From assembly GCA_965658355.1 (NCBI GenBank), contig CBFHRX010000006.1:1-63440 (forward strand): a stretch of DNA of 63,440 nt, given 5' to 3'. This DNA is from UBA11891 sp965658355 (GTDB lineage Bacteria; Bacteroidota; Bacteroidia; Flavobacteriales; Flavobacteriaceae). The notes beneath the pieces are model-generated. The model was not told where the DNA came from. It saw nothing but the letters and a program-made list of their open reading frames with translations, and searched no databases. Every line of letters starts with the position of its first letter. Position 1 is the stretch's first letter. Shown piece by piece: positions 35,667-42,434 of the stretch. The translations under genes and the position numbers were made by a program.

Positions 35667-36392
35667 ATGCTGGAGCTTACTATAATTATCCCTTGTTTTA
35701 ATGAGGCAAAAAGATTCCCCAAGGATCGATATAGAAATTTCCTAAACCAATCCGATAGCGTTTCACTTTTGTTTGTTGACGATGGCTCAACGGATACTAC
35801 TGTTTTGGTTTTAAAGAAACTACAAAAAGAATTTCCAGATAAAATAGAACTCCTTTTAGCTGATAAAAACAAAGGAAAGGCAGCAGCTATTCGGCTTGGA
35901 ATGAATCATTTTAAGGCTGCTGAAAGTAAAAAAATCGCCTATTTAGATGCTGATTTAGCAACCGATTTAGAAGAGTGTGTTCGCCTATCAAAAGAGGTTA
36001 GCGACAGGCTCCCTTTTGTTTTTGGTTCTCGAATCTTAAAAATTGATAATCGTATTGAACGCAAGTGGTACCGATTTGTCATAGGCCGTATCATTGCAAC
36101 GGTAATATCCACTATGTTGCAATTAAAAGTATACGACACCCAATGCGGCTGTAAAATATTCACAAGCAGCCTCGCTAAAAAATTATTTTCAGCTTCGTTT
36201 ATATCACAGTGGCTCTTTGATGTAGAATTATTCTTTAGAATGATCGAATTGGTCGGAAGAGCTAACATTCATCAATCCGTAAAAGAAGTACCCCTTTCTC
36301 GCTGGGTTGATACCGAAGACTCTAAAGTAAAATTCAGTTATGGGTTTTATGTTTGGATCGATTTATTTAAAATTTATAAGCACTACCGTTGA
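35667..36392 (+). CDS. Family 2 glycosyltransferase, polyprenyl-phosphate glycosyltransferase type
   Basis: 241 residues with the GT-A fold: LTIIIPCFNEAKRF, the metal-binding DDGSTD and DADLATD, then DTQCGCKIF and the QWLFDVELFFR segment found in dolichyl-phosphate glucosyltransferase-like (ALG5/DPM1) enzymes. It would load a sugar from a nucleotide donor onto undecaprenyl phosphate at the inner face of the membrane. Its stop overlaps the start of the downstream membrane glycosyltransferase, which probably uses the product. Confidence 0.88.
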   Translation: MLELTIIIPCFNEAKRFPKDRYRNFLNQSDSVSLLFVDDGSTDTTVLVLKKLQKEFPDKIELLLADKNKGKAAAIRLGMNHFKAAESKKIAYLDADLATDLEECVRLSKEVSDRLPFVFGSRILKIDNRIERKWYRFVIGRIIATVISTMLQLKVYDTQCGCKIFTSSLAKKLFSASFISQWLFDVELFFRMIELVGRANIHQSVKEVPLSRWVDTEDSKVKFSYGFYVWIDLFKIYKHYR

Positions 36393-37774
36393 AAGCCAAA
36401 GTCATCTCTACTTCCTACTTACTCCCCTTGTTTATAGGGGTATTACTAATCCGGCTCTTTTTTAATGCCGTACTCCCGCTTATGGATCAAACCGAAGCAC
36501 GTTATGCTGAAATTGCAAGATTGATGTACGAGACGGGGAATTGGGTGGTCTTGCAAATCGACTACGGAGTCCCTTTTTGGGCAAAACCACCTCTTTCAAC
36601 TTGGGCAGGAGCTTTGAGTTTAAGTCTTTTTGGAGTAACAGAATTTGCAGTACGACTGCCCTATTTTTTAATCTGTACAGGGATCGCTTTGTGGATGGGG
36701 CGCTATCGGGCATCTAAAAACCATCCTTTTATTCTCCCAGGCTTTATTCTGTTGAGCATCCCAGAATTTTACCTGCATGCAGGGGTCGTTTCTACCGACG
36801 TATTTTTGCTCATGAGTGTGGCTATTGTGATGCTTTCCTTTTGGGAGACTATGCAACAAAATTCAAAAATGTTTTGGGGGTATTTATTTTTTATAGGAAT
36901 GGGAATGGGGGTCTTAGCAAAAGGCCCAATCGTTGGGATACTAACGCTACCACCTATACTATTCTGGTGTTGGCGAACTGGAAACGTTATCCGAGCACTC
37001 AAAAAAGCTCCCTGGTTGGGAGGTGGGATTTTATTTTTATTAGTCGCCATCCCATGGTATATTCTATGCGAACTTCAATCCCCTGGCTTTATCGATTACT
37101 TTATCGTTGGGGAACATTTTAACCGCTACTTTAATTCAGAGTGGAAAGGAGATAAATATGGCTTTCCTAAACAACAACCCTTGGGTATCATTTGGGCCTT
37201 TTTTGTGGCCTTTACCCTTCCGTGGATAATAGGGGCTATACGCCTTCTATTTCGCCAGAAGATGAAAATTACGTCCCATCCATGGGTTCTCTTTTTAGTC
37301 GTCTGGATGCTCTGGCCACTCCTTTTCTTTTCGGTCTCTAAAAGCTTAATCCACCCCTACATACTTCCTTCTGTAATTCCATTTGCACTAGTAATAAGTC
37401 ATTTTTGGGATTCGCTAAAAGCACAAAAAAGCCATGTTTTTATCGCGAGCAGTATTCCGATTCTTCTTTTTTGTGTATACAGTAGCGGTCTTGTCAACTC
37501 TATTTTTAAAGACAATACAGATAAATATTTAATCCAATCAGTTCCCAAAGGTAAAGTCTTGAGTCTTCAACATAAAAGCTATTCAAGTCGGTTTTACACC
37601 CAAGGTGACATACAAAAAATAGAAAGCTTAGCACCCCTTAAGACACTGGAACCAGAGGGAAAAAACTATGTATTGATACGGCATAAAGATTTCCAAGAAC
37701 TACCAGATTCGCAGCAAGAAAAGCTAACGCTCTTAGAAAAAAATAAAAAGAAAGGAATTTATAGGTATGAGTAA
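36389..37774 (+). CDS. ArnT-like GT39/GT83 membrane glycosyltransferase
   Basis: 461 residues with about ten membrane helices. The first periplasmic loop carries the catalytic acid and donor-binding motif DQTEARYAEIARLM, followed by WAKPPLSTW as in ArnT and protein mannosyltransferases. The family transfers sugars from polyprenyl phosphate to lipid A, proteins or other glycans on the outer face of the inner membrane. The frame has no ATG near its start; TTG at 36389 overlaps the upstream stop (TTGA), so a TTG start with coupled translation is likely. Confidence 0.88.
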   Translation: MKAKVISTSYLLPLFIGVLLIRLFFNAVLPLMDQTEARYAEIARLMYETGNWVVLQIDYGVPFWAKPPLSTWAGALSLSLFGVTEFAVRLPYFLICTGIALWMGRYRASKNHPFILPGFILLSIPEFYLHAGVVSTDVFLLMSVAIVMLSFWETMQQNSKMFWGYLFFIGMGMGVLAKGPIVGILTLPPILFWCWRTGNVIRALKKAPWLGGGILFLLVAIPWYILCELQSPGFIDYFIVGEHFNRYFNSEWKGDKYGFPKQQPLGIIWAFFVAFTLPWIIGAIRLLFRQKMKITSHPWVLFLVVWMLWPLLFFSVSKSLIHPYILPSVIPFALVISHFWDSLKAQKSHVFIASSIPILLFCVYSSGLVNSIFKDNTDKYLIQSVPKGKVLSLQHKSYSSRFYTQGDIQKIESLAPLKTLEPEGKNYVLIRHKDFQELPDSQQEKLTLLEKNKKKGIYRYE

Positions 37775-37864
37775 ATTGATTGAAAAAAGACCCCTAAATA
37801 ATCCAACTACAAAAACAAATCAATCAATCCTGAACAAAAAGAGTACTTAAAAAACTAGGGGTCT
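37775..37864 (+). repeat. Interleaved inverted repeats (pseudoknot-like) after the glycosyltransferase gene
   Basis: ATTGATTG (37775-37782) pairs with CAATCAAT (37821-37828), and AGACCCCTA (37788-37796) pairs with TAGGGGTCT (37856-37864). The arms interleave in the order A, B, A', B', which in RNA is a pseudoknot topology. The element begins right after the stop codon. No T-run follows. Confidence 0.4.
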
Positions 37865-37983
37865 CTCTCATAGCAATGATTAAAACTTCTATCAAAGGTA
37901 GCAGTATTTAATTGATTATCAACTTTTTCAAATTAAAAAAAAGTTAAATCAAAATGGCCGCTTGTACAGAAGGGGCTTGTGTG

Positions 37984-38190
37984 TCAGTTTTTATCTGCGT
38001 TGATTTTGAACTCCACGGTAGCATTCACTTTTTTAGATTGTGCTCTTAAAGTGTCTACTATCACTTCCAACTTTGCTAAATCTACGTCAGCAGGCACGTG
38101 AATATCTATGTTTATTTTTTCAGGAAAACGAACCGAAACACAGGCAGTCATAAGAACTGCTACAAAACCAAAAAGAATACTTTTTTTCAT
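37984..38190 (-). CDS. Small lipoprotein of unknown function
   Basis: A 68-residue protein with a type II signal peptide (lipobox MTAC, Cys 17) and a short soluble tail of beta strands and one helix (KINIDIHVPADVDLAKLEVIV). No family is recognised. Pairing of a convincing lipobox with a sensible coding composition supports it. It lies 46 nt downstream of the Dabb gene on the same strand. Confidence 0.75.
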   Translation of the reverse strand: MKKSILFGFVAVLMTACVSVRFPEKINIDIHVPADVDLAKLEVIVDTLRAQSKKVNATVEFKINADKN

Positions 38191-38236
38191 ACTACTATTT
38201 TAATTCAATTTACGCCAAAAGTAAAGAATCTCTACT

Positions 38237-38566
38237 TTAAATCCTACGGCAGTTTTGTGCCCAATAATCAACCACAAAAACCTTGTCCAAAACTGGCTGT
38301 AAAGCTTGTACAAAAGCATGGTGTTCTGGATGTGGCGTATAGCCTTCATCTCGATCTTTTTCGGATAAAAAGCTGATTGTATAACAGTGGGTAAAACCTT
38401 GGTGAAAATCTTCGGGACTGTCATTTATCCCCCACTCAAAGTCTTGAATGACAGGAATCGATTGGGCTAGATTCAAAAATTTTTGATGCACACGAACAAC
38501 TTCCTTCTCGGGTGCTCCTGCTTTAAATTTAAATAAGACGACATGTCGTAAAAGAGTCGTTTCCAT
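38237..38566 (-). CDS. Dabb (stress-responsive A/B barrel) family protein
   Basis: 109 residues from ATG 38566 (METTLLRHVVLFKFK), with the Dabb pattern RHVVLFKFKAGAPEKEV, IQDFEWGINDSPEDFHQGFTHCYTISF and YTPHPEHHAFVQALQPVL. These proteins form ferredoxin-like dimeric barrels and include stress-responsive plant proteins and a few small-molecule enzymes. No specific function can be assigned. The upstream extension to 38614 lacks similarity and was not used. Confidence 0.88.
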   Translation of the reverse strand: METTLLRHVVLFKFKAGAPEKEVVRVHQKFLNLAQSIPVIQDFEWGINDSPEDFHQGFTHCYTISFLSEKDRDEGYTPHPEHHAFVQALQPVLDKVFVVDYWAQNCRRI

Positions 38567-38621
38567 TCGAAATATTTTTGGTAAGATACTCTTCGTCTGT
38601 TGATAATAAAGCATAAGGGAA

Positions 38622-38654
38622 ATAAAAAACCGCTAGATGTTAAGTCTAGCGGTT
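38622..38654 (-). terminator. Intrinsic terminator of the 38762-39172 gene
   Basis: AACCGCTAGA (38628-38637) and TCTAGCGGTT (38645-38654) form a perfect 10-bp stem with a 7-nt loop; on the minus strand it is followed by a T-rich run. It separates the lipoprotein gene from the Dabb gene. Confidence 0.88.
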
Positions 38655-38761
38655 CATAACCATAAACCAATTCTTATAAATGAAGAATTGAAGTGCAACA
38701 TTACTACTTTTTGACAGTATCGCCAAGTTTTAAAAAGGCATTATTATTATTTTCAGTCCTT

Positions 38762-39172
38762 TCAATCATTTCGAAAGACCTCTATGGTGTCCCCCTCTTC
38801 GTCAGTCACTGTAGCATACTTAAAATCTTCCGAAAAAACGACAAAATTGATCACTCCATCTATAAGATAACTTTGATCAATGGCGTTAAAATCTGGGTTT
38901 GTTTTTCTATTCACCCATTCAAAAGGCTGAGAAAGTGGCTGTGTATTTCCATCGTAATAAAGAGCTCCCAACTGAAGAGCTGTTCCATCCTCATAAAAAA
39001 ACAAACTACCTTCAAAGCGGTATTGAATTTTGAGCCCCTCTATTATTTCAGCATTGTATAATTCTACTGCCCATTCCCCAATTATAGGATCTGTTGTTCG
39101 GATTGCGATCGACTCTTTTTGGCTACAGCCAATAACGAATATAAAGAGTGCTAGATAGAGGAACTTTTTCAT
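38762..39172 (-). CDS. Lipocalin-like lipoprotein of unknown function
   Basis: 136 residues from ATG 39172 (MKKFLYLALF). Lipobox VIGC places the lipidated cysteine near residue 16. The mature part begins with a GEWAVELYNAE segment followed by beta strands (YRFEGSLFFYEDGTALQLG), as in small bacterial lipocalin-like lipoproteins. Function unknown. An in-frame ATG at 39202 would put ten extra residues before the signal peptide. A clear terminator follows. Confidence 0.8.
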   Translation of the reverse strand: MKKFLYLALFIFVIGCSQKESIAIRTTDPIIGEWAVELYNAEIIEGLKIQYRFEGSLFFYEDGTALQLGALYYDGNTQPLSQPFEWVNRKTNPDFNAIDQSYLIDGVINFVVFSEDFKYATVTDEEGDTIEVFRND

Positions 39173-39449
39173 GACTTTTTGAAGGTTTACAAAGTCAGAC
39201 AAAGTTAAGTATCTCTTGTATCAAGGCTATAAAAGCAGCGCTAAAATCCTTCGAATAATTAAAAAACTATCGCTTGTAAGCAAGCTTAAGATTAAATAAT
39301 AATAGGTCACTTCTTGAATACCTTCTCCTTTTTAAAGCTTCATTTACTGTTTAATGCGAATTATAATCTTTTTAAAAAAACGAGAAGAGCTTCTTCAAAA
39401 AATGAAAAATAGTATTCGCTATTCTACTTGTTGAATTTGTTGTAAAAGA

Positions 39450-39593
39450 CTAGTTGTTTTTTTTAGAATAGTGGTTTGAGGCGGTATCGGGCGGCAATGA
39501 CTTTTTAACATTAGAGGGATTATTTTTCAATTGAATACCACAACTGCAGATAAATATAAACACGGCCGAGAAAAGTAAGCTCTTTTTAAGCAT
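39450..39593 (-). CDS. 47-residue lipoprotein
   Basis: A short frame starting with a well-formed type II signal peptide: charged start MLKKS, hydrophobic LLFSAVFIFI, then CSC, so lipidation at Cys 16 or 18. A 29-residue hydrophilic tail follows. The start lies inside the end of the upstream 43-residue gene (8-bp overlap), suggesting coupled translation. No family known to me. Confidence 0.6.
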   Translation of the reverse strand: MLKKSLLFSAVFIFICSCGIQLKNNPSNVKKSLPPDTASNHYSKKNN

Positions 39594-39717
39594 TGCTCTT
39601 CTTTTTTAATTCCGCTAGGATTTTCTCCAATAACTTATTTTGAATAACCAAAGTATTTACAATCTCTCTTTGTGTTCTTTTGTCCTCAATTGTTCTTGTG
39701 TTGTTATAAAATCTCAT
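39586..39717 (-). CDS. 43-residue helical protein, cotranscribed with small lipoprotein
   Basis: A short frame (MRFYNNTRTIEDKRTQREIV, then a leucine-rich amphipathic helix ending LAELKKKSNA). It has no signal sequence. Support comes from its ATG start, coiled-coil-like composition and an 8-bp overlap with the downstream lipoprotein gene. Function unknown; it could also be a translated leader for that gene. Confidence 0.5.
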   Translation of the reverse strand: MRFYNNTRTIEDKRTQREIVNTLVIQNKLLEKILAELKKKSNA

Positions 39718-39809
39718 GATTTTTTTTTAAATTCTTCTCATATATATTTGATACAATATTAAATCTTATAAAACAAACTTTCTGCAAGAGTCCATAGCAA
39801 TCTACATTA

Positions 39810-40016
39810 ATGGGGCCTGAAATATTTTACTTCTTTTTGCTCATTCTAGGAGGCATCTTCTTCGGAATATTTTGGATCATTTGGAAATTAGTGATGCTGA
39901 TATTAAACTGCATTCTAATCCCCTATATGATGCTTGTCAATTTTATACGAGTACGATTTTGGGGGTTCCCCAAAAAACAGCTGAATCCTAACATTCTCAG
40001 AGACTCTTTGTGGTAA
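39810..40016 (+). CDS. Small membrane protein of unknown function
   Basis: A 68-residue protein that is mostly hydrophobic in its first 50 residues (one or two membrane helices: FYFFLLILGGIFFGIFWIIW and LVMLILNCILIPYMMLVNF) with a basic tail (RVRFWGFPKKQLNPNIL). It stands alone on the plus strand between minus-strand small genes. No family recognised; coding status is likely but not certain. Confidence 0.5.
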   Translation: MGPEIFYFFLLILGGIFFGIFWIIWKLVMLILNCILIPYMMLVNFIRVRFWGFPKKQLNPNILRDSLW

Positions 40017-40081
40017 AAAAAGCTAGCAGCTTTTCGGATAGAAACAATAGGTAAAGAAAATATGAATAGGATTTTAGACTG

Positions 40082-40249
40082 CTATTTTTTGAATCTATTG
40101 AACAGACTTAAAAGCAGGAAAAGAGCACCCAACACAAAACTCATTGCCAATAATGCAGGGGCCCCAATCAGATGATATGACTTAAACAGGACACTTAACA
40201 GAAAGAAAAACACAGCGAGTACACCCACTATTTTAATCCCTTTTTTCAT
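40082..40249 (-). CDS. 55-residue two-helix membrane protein, GldL-related type
   Basis: The frame reads MKKGIKIVGVLAVFFFLLSV, then LFKSYHLIGAPALLAM and a second hydrophobic stretch. The FK-x-x-H-x-x-GA turn between two helices resembles the N-terminal hairpin of GldL, the T9SS motor protein, as found in small 'GldL-related' flavobacterial proteins. It lacks the cytoplasmic domain of true GldL. Function unknown. It ends in AATAGATTCAAAAAATAG, with no terminator seen. Confidence 0.55.
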   Translation of the reverse strand: MKKGIKIVGVLAVFFFLLSVLFKSYHLIGAPALLAMSFVLGALFLLLSLFNRFKK

Positions 40250-40373
40250 GTTTTTAATTCTCTAATTTTTAGAAATAGTCTGGAGTGCCTCAATATAAAA
40301 TTCGCTTGTAAGGAAAATCTAGCACCAAAGTAGCTAAAAAAAGTAAAAAAGAATGTCCTACTAATGGGCATGG

Positions 40374-40408
40374 AAATAAAAAAAGACCCCCTTTTTCTGG
40401 AAGTCTTT
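40374..40408 (-). terminator. Terminator of the tRNA cluster
   Basis: On the minus strand AAAGACTTCC and GGGGGTCTTT (40399-40408 with 40382-40391) form a 10-bp stem with two G-U pairs and a 7-nt loop, followed by a run of T. It begins 9 nt after tRNA-Thr(GGT). Confidence 0.88.
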
Positions 40409-40417
40409 CTCCTTTTG

Positions 40418-40489
40418 AGCCAACGAGCGGATTTGAACCGCCGACCTCTTCCTTACCAAGGAAACGCTCTACCCCTGAGCTACGTCGGC
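40418..40489 (-). tRNA. tRNA-Thr (GGT anticodon)
   Basis: 72 nt on the minus strand; acceptor GCCGACG/CGTTGGC with one G-U pair, anticodon loop TTGGTAA (GGT), T-loop TTCAAAT. Last gene of the four-tRNA cluster; CCA not encoded. Confidence 0.96.
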
Positions 40490-40549
40490 TTTTGAATTCG
40501 CTTTCTTACTCCTGTTTTAAAAAAGTCCAAAATACGAATTGAAAAATAG

Positions 40550-40622
40550 AGCGGGAGACCGGGTTCGAACCGGCGACATTCAGCTTGGAAGGCTGACGCT
40601 CTACCAACTGAGCTACTCCCGC
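40550..40622 (-). tRNA. tRNA-Gly (TCC anticodon)
   Basis: 73 nt on the minus strand; acceptor GCGGGAG/CTCCCGC, D-arm AGCTCAGTTGGTAGAGC, anticodon loop CTTCCAA (TCC), T-loop TTCGAAC. CCA not encoded. Confidence 0.97.
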
Positions 40623-40661
40623 TTTTAAAGGGTTGGATCTACTTTCGTAGGTTGGTAGTGG

Positions 40662-40744
40662 TGGGGAGAGCAGGATTCGAACCTGCGAAGTTAAAAAACA
40701 ACAGATTTACAGTCTGTCCTCGTTGGCCGCTTGAGTATCTCCCC
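40662..40744 (-). tRNA. tRNA-Tyr (GTA anticodon), long variable arm
   Basis: 83 nt to the discriminator A on the minus strand; acceptor GGGGAGA/TCTCCCC, anticodon loop with GTA in ACTGTAAAT, and an extended variable arm as in bacterial class II tRNA-Tyr. Unlike its neighbours, the 3' CCA is encoded (40659-40661). Confidence 0.96.
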
Positions 40745-40754
40745 AAAACAAAAG

Positions 40755-40828
40755 AGCCGATAGAGGGACTCGAACCCACGACCTGCTGATTACAAATCAG
40801 CTGCTCTAGCCAGCTGAGCTATATCGGC
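40755..40828 (-). tRNA. tRNA-Thr (TGT anticodon)
   Basis: 74 nt on the minus strand; acceptor GCCGATA/TATCGGC, D-arm AGCTCAGCTGGCTAGAGC, anticodon loop TTTGTAA (TGT), T-loop TTCGAGT. First of the Thr-Tyr-Gly-Thr cluster, 65 nt after hpf on the same strand. Confidence 0.97.
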
Positions 40829-40893
40829 TTTTGTTTTTTTGCGTGGCAAAGTAACTGTTTATTTTCTTCCTTTCAAAGAAAAAAAAGCATTTT

Positions 40894-41199
40894 TCAACTT
40901 GAAAGATGTCGGTTTTTATGTTTGTAGCGTTTTAGCAATCGCTCCGCACTAGAGGCTGTTAAATCCACCGCCTCCTCAAAACTTTTACACATTTTTTTAA
41001 TCATAAAATGATCTCCTGGAACCTTTACTTTTAACTCTACCTGTTTGTTACTTCGGTCAGAACTGTTTTCCACCTTGGTGAAGATCTCTACAGACACAAT
41101 ACGGTCATAAAATTGCTCCAATTTGGCAATTCTTTTCTTGGTAAATTCAATCAATTTGAGGTCGGCTTGGTAGTTTACAGATTGAAAATCGATAGTCAT
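40894..41199 (-). CDS. hpf: Ribosome hibernation promoting factor (short HPF/RaiA)
   Basis: 101 residues with the HPF/RaiA fold: MTIDFQSVNYQADLKLIEFTKKRIAKLEQFYDRI shortened pattern at the start, VEIFTKVEN, VELKVKVPGDHF, and the basic tail LLKRYKHKNRH. It binds the 30S decoding channel in stationary phase and inactivates ribosomes. Short form without the dimerising C-terminal domain. It lies between xerC and the tRNA cluster, all on the minus strand. Confidence 0.92.
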   Translation of the reverse strand: MTIDFQSVNYQADLKLIEFTKKRIAKLEQFYDRIVSVEIFTKVENSSDRSNKQVELKVKVPGDHFMIKKMCKSFEEAVDLTASSAERLLKRYKHKNRHLSS

Positions 41200-41226
41200 A
41201 AGGCATCTGATTTAAAAGTTTAACAA

Positions 41227-42117
41227 TTATTTTTTTGTCCCTCGCGGATGGGACCCCCGGTAGATTTTTTGCAACTGTTCCAAACTGCTGTTTGTGTACA
41301 ATTGGGTTGCTGCTACACTCGCATGGCCCAATAATTCTTTTACAGCGTTTAAATCGGCACCATTATCAAGCAAATGGGTTGCAAAACTATGGCGCAACAT
41401 GTGGGGACTTTTTTTGATTTTTGTCGTGACTCCCTTAAGGTAAAAATTAACGGTTTCATAGACAAATTTTTCTGTTAGTTTATGCCCCTTAGAACTCAAT
41501 AAATAGTATTCCGAATCAGGCAAACCCGCTTCCTTTTTAGCTTGATCATAATACTCCAAAATAATTTTTAAATCCCCTACAATAGGCACAATACGCTCTT
41601 TATTCCGTTTTCCCAACACCTTCAGGTTGCTCTTATCTGCGCTAATTCCTTCTCTTCTTAGGTGAATCAGTTCTTGTCTCCGTATCCCGGTATAATAAAA
41701 CAAGGCTATAAGGGTAAACTGCAAGCTCCCTTCATAATGCTCCGGGTATCGCTGTCGCTCTAATAGCTGACGTATTTCGTCTTGTGAATACGGAACTTGC
41801 ACTCTCTTTGCGGTTTTCAAAGGCTGGTGCTGCTCCATTGGATTCTCATGCAACTGTTGCGTCTTCACCAAATATTTGTAATAGGAACGCAAAGTCGAAA
41901 GCTTTCGATTGATCGTTCTCGCCTCCTGTTGCTTGGATTTTAAATCGACAATCCAGCTGCGGATCATACCATAATGAACACTTTCGATAGCCTCTATATC
42001 ATAGTGTTCTCCACAAAAAGCAACAAAATCTTCAAGGTCTTTTTGATAGGCTTTTAGGGTATGAGGAGAATACTTTTTCTCCAAAGCCAAATAATCAAGA
42101 AAGGGTGAGATTGCCAT
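41227..42117 (-). CDS. xerC: Tyrosine recombinase, XerC/XerD type
   Basis: 296 residues from ATG 42117 (MAISPFLDYLALEKK). The SAM-like N-terminal domain (SPHTLKAYQKDLEDF) precedes a catalytic domain with R in YTGIRRQELI, K in GKRNKERIVP, HMLRH, LGHAS and the nucleophile Tyr in ATQLYT. It fits the housekeeping recombinase that resolves chromosome dimers. Context next to hpf and rpsU, not phage genes, supports that role. XerC versus XerD cannot be settled here. Confidence 0.92.
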   Translation of the reverse strand: MAISPFLDYLALEKKYSPHTLKAYQKDLEDFVAFCGEHYDIEAIESVHYGMIRSWIVDLKSKQQEARTINRKLSTLRSYYKYLVKTQQLHENPMEQHQPLKTAKRVQVPYSQDEIRQLLERQRYPEHYEGSLQFTLIALFYYTGIRRQELIHLRREGISADKSNLKVLGKRNKERIVPIVGDLKIILEYYDQAKKEAGLPDSEYYLLSSKGHKLTEKFVYETVNFYLKGVTTKIKKSPHMLRHSFATHLLDNGADLNAVKELLGHASVAATQLYTNSSLEQLQKIYRGSHPRGTKK

Positions 42118-42157
42118 AAAAAAAGTCCTACATCTCAAAGGTAAAAAATGTAGGACT
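42118..42157 (-). terminator. Terminator of rpsU
   Basis: On the minus strand AGTCCTACAT and ATGTAGGACT (42148-42157 with 42124-42133) form a perfect 10-bp stem, followed by seven T residues that run up to the xerC start codon. It isolates rpsU from xerC. Confidence 0.92.
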
Positions 42158-42182
42158 GATATACTGTATAATCAAGAATCGC

Positions 42183-42377
42183 TTATTGATTCTCTTGGTC
42201 GCGAAGTTTTTGGATGTACTGCGCTTTGATCATCTTATCGCGGTTGCGAACAGATGGCTTTGTAAACTGCTTACGAGAGCGCAACTGGCGCATACCACCG
42301 GTACGATCAAATTTTCTTTTAAAGCGTTTTAACGCTCTATCGATGTTTTCTCCTTCTTTAATTGGAATAATCAACAT
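42183..42377 (-). CDS. rpsU: 30S ribosomal protein S21 (bS21)
   Basis: 64 residues: MLIIPIKEGENIDRALKRFK, then KFDRTGGMRQLRSRKQFTKPSVRNR. The basic helices sit near the anti-Shine-Dalgarno end of 16S rRNA. In Bacteroidota bS21 helps hide that sequence, and rpsU itself is known to keep a strong Shine-Dalgarno that allows feedback; the same arrangement is seen here. The gene has its own promoter and terminator. Confidence 0.96.
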   Translation of the reverse strand: MLIIPIKEGENIDRALKRFKRKFDRTGGMRQLRSRKQFTKPSVRNRDKMIKAQYIQKLRDQENQ

Positions 42378-42384
42378 AGTATAG

Positions 42385-42394
42385 CACCTCCTTT
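42385..42394 (-). promoter_or_regulatory. Strong Shine-Dalgarno of rpsU
   Basis: AAAGGAGGTG on the minus strand, with GGAGG placed 9 nt before the rpsU ATG. It matches the anti-Shine-Dalgarno nearly completely, while the other genes I checked in this window lack such a site. It overlaps an eight-codon upstream frame (ATG at 42397, TGA at 42373-42375) that ends within the rpsU start region. Confidence 0.9.
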
Positions 42395-42402
42395 CATGGC
42401 GG

Positions 42403-42410
42403 CAAATATA
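42403..42410 (-). promoter_or_regulatory. rpsU promoter, -7 element
   Basis: TATATTTG on the minus strand matches TAnnTTTG. It places transcription start about 20 nt before the ATG, so the mRNA leader would consist of little more than the Shine-Dalgarno. No good -33 TTTG was found. Confidence 0.6.
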
Positions 42411-42434
42411 ACTAAGTTTTTAAGAATACCTTCT

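Noticed and set aside
39173..39449. 277-bp intergenic stretch
   Set aside because: Only small AT-rich palindromes were seen (for example TAAGC-AA-GCTTA near 39277); no gene or RNA could be supported.
41227..42117. Phage or island integrase
   Set aside because: The recombinase is a housekeeping XerC/D type flanked by hpf and rpsU; no att repeats or mobile genes were seen around the nearby tRNAs.
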